This document shows, in pieces, positions 61,663-64,000 of a DNA stretch of 64,000 bases (positions are counted from its first letter, which is position 1; each line of letters opens with the position of its first letter). The stretch covers positions 124,001 to 188,000 of the forward strand of contig NZ_NPKI01000017.1 in assembly GCF_002284565.1 (NCBI RefSeq), in the 5' to 3' direction. Both the position numbers and the translations under genes were made by a program. Under the pieces are notes generated by a model. It had not been told where the DNA came from, ran no database searches, and saw only the letters and a list, made by a program, of their open reading frames with translations. The DNA comes from Mesorhizobium mediterraneum. GTDB lineage: Bacteria > Pseudomonadota > Alphaproteobacteria > Rhizobiales > Rhizobiaceae.

Positions 61663-62795
61663 GCCAGCGCGCCGCCGGGCCGCGGCTCAGCGACAGGCAG
61701 CGGTTGAGCTGGCTTCGTTTGATCCGCACGCCGAATGTCGGCCCGGCCACCTTTCGCGACCTGATCAACCGCTTCGGCTCGGCCGAGACGGCGCTCGAGA
61801 TGCTCCCCGAGCTGATGATTTCGGGCGGCGCCAGAAAGATCGTCCGCATCCCGTCGATTGCCGAGGCCGAGGCGGAGCTGGAAGCAGCCCGCCGGGCCGG
61901 CGCCCGCTTCGTCGGGATTGGCGAGGCCGACTATCCGCCGCTGATGAAGAGCATGGACCATCCGCCGCCGCTGCTCGCGGTCAAGGGCGAAGGCGCGGTG
62001 TTCCGGCTGCCGGCAATCGCCATCGTCGGCGCCCGCAACGCTTCGCTGGCCGGCATCAAGATGGCGCGAACGCTCGCCGCCGAACTCGGCCGCGACGGCT
62101 ACGGCATCGTCTCCGGCCTGGCGCGCGGCATCGACACGGCAGCACATCAAGGCAGCCTTGCGTCAGGCACGATCGGTGTGCTGGCCGGCGGCCTCGACCT
62201 GCCCTACCCGCCTGAGAATGCCGGACTATGCAACGAGATTGCCGAGCGCGGCGGCGCCATCATTTCGGAGATGCCGTTCGGCTGGCGGCCACGCGCCCAG
62301 GATTTTCCGCGCCGCAACCGCCTTGTCGCCGGCGCAGCATTGGGGCTGGTCGTGGTCGAGGCGGCGCACCGCTCCGGCTCGCTGATCAGCGCCAGGCTTG
62401 CCGGCGAGATGGGCCGGCTGGTCTTCGCCGTCCCCGGCTCGCCGCTCGATCCGCGTGCCGCCGGCACCAACGCCTTGCTCAAGGACGGCGCCACCCTGGT
62501 CACCGAGGCATCGGACGTTACCAGTGCGATCGCGCCGCTGGTCGGCGCACCGGCACCAAGGACGGCGCCGCTTGGCGAGCCGCCCGACTTTTCGGCAACG
62601 CCACCGCCCGGCGAGGACGACCGCGCCCGCGTCATCGAAGCCCTCGGCCCGACGCCGGTGGCGATCGACGAGATCATCCGCCACACCGGCCTGCATCCCG
62701 CTCAGGTTTTCATGGTGCTGCTGGAACTCGACCTCGCCGGCCGCCTGGAGCGCCACGCCGGCGGGAACGTGTCGCTGGTTTTTGGGGATATTTAG
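61659..62795 (+). CDS. dprA: DNA-processing protein DprA
   Basis: Binds incoming single-stranded DNA and loads RecA in transformation. It is 378 residues from a GTG inside the plsY stop (GTGA). A SAM-like N-terminal part (about 20-80), the Rossmann core with [28 protein letters not shown] and [11 protein letters not shown], and a C-terminal winged helix (about 315-375) are visible. It is the second competence-type gene in the window after comEC. Confidence 0.95.
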   Translation: MSQRAAGPRLSDRQRLSWLRLIRTPNVGPATFRDLINRFGSAETALEMLPELMISGGARKIVRIPSIAEAEAELEAARRAGARFVGIGEADYPPLMKSMDHPPPLLAVKGEGAVFRLPAIAIVGARNASLAGIKMARTLAAELGRDGYGIVSGLARGIDTAAHQGSLASGTIGVLAGGLDLPYPPENAGLCNEIAERGGAIISEMPFGWRPRAQDFPRRNRLVAGAALGLVVVEAAHRSGSLISARLAGEMGRLVFAVPGSPLDPRAAGTNALLKDGATLVTEASDVTSAIAPLVGAPAPRTAPLGEPPDFSATPPPGEDDRARVIEALGPTPVAIDEIIRHTGLHPAQVFMVLLELDLAGRLERHAGGNVSLVFGDI

Positions 62796-62825
62796 CAGGG
62801 TCGGTAGCCGGAAGCATCGCGTGAT

Positions 62826-62916
62826 TGCGAGAAAATGTTCTCGCATGGCCTCGCATTTTCTCGCACGTTCCGGCGCTGTTCCAGACGCTAAAGCGCTAAC
62901 TTACTGATTTCTCGCA
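62826..62916. repeat. Cluster of TTCTCGCA octamers before tRNA-Lys
   Basis: TTCTCGCA occurs at 62838, 62858 and 62909, and as TGCGAGAA at 62826; a near copy (CCTCGCA) lies at 62850. The 12-bp arms TGCGAGAAAATG and CATTTTCTCGCA (62826-62837, 62854-62865) form a perfect dyad. The region is between dprA and the 3' end of the tRNA gene. It may be a terminator or binding-site cluster. Confidence 0.55.
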
Positions 62917-62924
62917 CGAAACAA

Positions 62925-63000
62925 TGGTGAGCGCGCAGGGATTCGAACCCTGGACCTACTGATTAAAAGTCAGTTGCTCTACCGGCTGAGCTACGCGCTC
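62925..63000 (-). tRNA. tRNA-Lys (anticodon TTT)
   Basis: The minus strand folds as a standard tRNA: acceptor GAGCGCG/CGCGCTC, D arm GCTCAG..AGAGC, anticodon stem ACTGA/TCAGT with loop CTTTTAA (anticodon TTT), T arm CAGGG-TTCGAAT-CCCTG, and an encoded CCA end (62927-62925). It has its own promoter upstream at 63037-63065. Confidence 0.97.
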
Positions 63001-63036
63001 CCGCGGGCTCAGAATGCCGCCCTCGAAATTGCGCGG

Positions 63037-63065
63037 AACATAGGGAGAGTGCCTCGACCGGTCAA
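63037..63065 (-). promoter_or_regulatory. tRNA-Lys promoter
   Basis: On the minus strand TTGACC (63065-63060), exactly 17 bases, TATGTT (63042-63037), 37 bases before the tRNA 5' end. Confidence 0.75.
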
Positions 63066-63296
63066 CCGGAAAAAGAGGGCGCGCAAGTCGGGCTTTTCCA
63101 CGCACTTGCAGCGCCTCGCACATCGCGTCAGCAAAGGGCGGAACGGCCTTTGACAGACAAGCCCAATACCGGCTTTTCGTCGAGGCCGAGCAGGAGAGAG
63201 AACGTTACAGATCAGCAGCTTGCTACTTTGACGGAACAATTGCGCAGCCTGCCCGTTTTTGTCGCTACAAGGGACGACGCTTTCAAGGAGAAGATC

Positions 63297-63773
63297 ATGA
63301 ACAGGATCATGTCGGGCCTGCTGGCGACCGCGTTGTCAGCGTCATTCGCTGTAGCGGAGATCGTGCCCGTCAACGCCCAGCCCACCTACGTGCCGCTTGG
63401 TCAGAACGTTTCGTCGGATGTCCAGACTGTCGACCACAGGCGGTGGAGGCGTAGTTTCAACCGCGATCGCGATTTTTCCCGCCGCGATTTTCGTCGTGGT
63501 TTCGCGCGTGACGACGGCAGGTATTGGCGCGGCCATCGCGGTTATCGCTATTATCGTCGCGGCTATCGCCGTCACGGCGACTTCTGGTTCCCGTTGGCTG
63601 CCTTTGCGACCGGCGCGCTGATCACCGGTGCGATCGTCAACCAGAACCGCCGCGTCTATCGAGGCGATTCGCACGTGGAGTGGTGCTACAGCCGCTACAG
63701 ATCTTACCGGGCATATGACAACACGTACCAGCCTTACTATGGCCCGCGCCGGCAGTGCATCTCGCCCTATTGA
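63297..63773 (+). CDS. BA14K family secreted protein
   Basis: A 158-residue exported basic protein. AAGGAG precedes the ATG at 63297; an earlier ATG at 63150 adds unconserved residues. The signal peptide (about 1-26) ends near VNAQP. The middle is rich in Arg, Tyr, Phe and His ([16 protein letters not shown]), then a hydrophobic helix (about 102-118), and the C-terminal [19 protein letters not shown] with [12 protein letters not shown] is the BA14K signature. In Brucella this family is immunoreactive and lectin-like (known). Confidence 0.87.
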   Translation: MNRIMSGLLATALSASFAVAEIVPVNAQPTYVPLGQNVSSDVQTVDHRRWRRSFNRDRDFSRRDFRRGFARDDGRYWRGHRGYRYYRRGYRRHGDFWFPLAAFATGALITGAIVNQNRRVYRGDSHVEWCYSRYRSYRAYDNTYQPYYGPRRQCISPY

Positions 63774-63810
63774 TAAAGCTCGGGCGGAGCTGAGTAAGAG
63801 TTATTGAAGA

Positions 63811-63834
63811 GCCTGCGCCGGCAACGGCGCGGGC
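63811..63834. terminator. Terminator-like hairpin between BA14K gene and glpK
   Basis: GCCTGCGCCG-GCAA-CGGCGCGGGC (with one G-T pair), between two convergent genes. Short T-runs only, so termination strength is uncertain. Confidence 0.4.
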
Positions 63835-63862
63835 TTCCGTGGTGACATCTTGCTCGAAGAAC

Positions 63863-64000
63863 TTATTGCACGCTCAGCGTCCTGCGCACAGCATCGCGCC
63901 AGCCCGCCAGCTTGGCGGAACGGGCGGACGCATTCATCTCCGGCTTGAACCGCCGCTCGAGCGCCCAGCTCTTGGCGAAGTCTCTCGCCTTCGGCCAGAC
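63863..64000 (-). CDS. glpK: Glycerol kinase, C-terminal end (partial)
   Basis: Only the last 45 residues and the stop TAA (63865-63863) are in the window; the rest lies beyond position 64000. [11 protein letters not shown] and [12 protein letters not shown] match the C-terminus of FGGY glycerol kinases (typically WxxRFxPxM and YxGWxxAVxRxL). The family is well matched, though another FGGY sugar kinase is possible. It would phosphorylate glycerol to glycerol 3-phosphate, which PlsY uses. Confidence 0.75.
   Translation of the reverse strand, partial: VWPKARDFAKSWALERRFKPEMNASARSAKLAGWRDAVRRTLSVQ

Overview
The window reads as chromosomal core DNA of a rhizobial alphaproteobacterium, most likely Mesorhizobium or a close relative (inference). 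Supporting signs are high GC, the LpxI-type lipid A gene order, EipB, BA14K, DUF1489 and DUF6105-like proteins, a GTTC-N7-GTTC LexA box, promoters close to CTTGAC-N17-CTATAT, and several copies of a RIME-like double-hairpin repeat. Coding density is high. I see no prophage, transposase, integrase, CRISPR array or defence island. I found 65 genes: 62 complete protein genes, two protein genes cut by the window edges and one tRNA.

Layout. 1-2537: start of a putative GntR-type regulator, an NCS1 permease, a 145-bp palindromic repeat and a DUF1697 gene. 2556-7099 (minus): pyrG, an L,D-transpeptidase, secG, tpiA. 7244-13625 (plus): a PpiD-like foldase, trpD, trpC, moaC, moeA and lexA, mostly with touching or overlapping ends. 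13619-19100: comEC (minus), then gltX and gltA (plus). 19162-34702 (minus): the envelope and translation block. In transcription order it is rpsB, tsf, [aldo/keto reductase with a divergent LysR gene], pyrH, frr, uppS, cdsA, rseP, bamA, lpxD, fabZ, lpxA, lpxI, lpxB. It joins translation, UMP synthesis, undecaprenyl and CDP-diacylglycerol supply, outer-membrane protein assembly and early lipid A synthesis. No dxr lies between cdsA and rseP.

34880-41127: a LysE-type exporter with DUF4031, a divergent PlsC-like acyltransferase, eipB, then plus-strand ridA-like, glycerophosphodiesterase, DUF482/FemAB-like and HIT genes. 41212-46346: clpS-clpA, a phasin whose promoter carries two TTGTGCAATGCA operators, and a SPOR-tailed D,D-carboxypeptidase. 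46392-51492: an overlapping VWA-like/membrane J-protein pair, DUF1489, sdaA, DUF599 and a YdcF-type gene. 51707-55279: gatC, a GNAT gene and gatA, then a secreted hypothetical and a UPF0173 hydrolase. 55380-58475: ruvX, two small overlapping membrane-protein genes and an AidB-like acyl-CoA dehydrogenase. 58656-62795: pyrB with a dihydroorotase-like partner that has lost its metal ligands, plsY and dprA. 62925-64000: tRNA-Lys(TTT), a BA14K protein and the glycerol kinase C-terminus.

No clearly new large system is visible. The best candidates for something undescribed are the overlapping VWA-like/J-protein pair, the double operator in the phasin promoter, the clade-type GatA insertion with a GNAT gene inside the gat operon, and the TTCTCGCA cluster next to tRNA-Lys. 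All function calls come from reading motifs and gene order; no database search was run.
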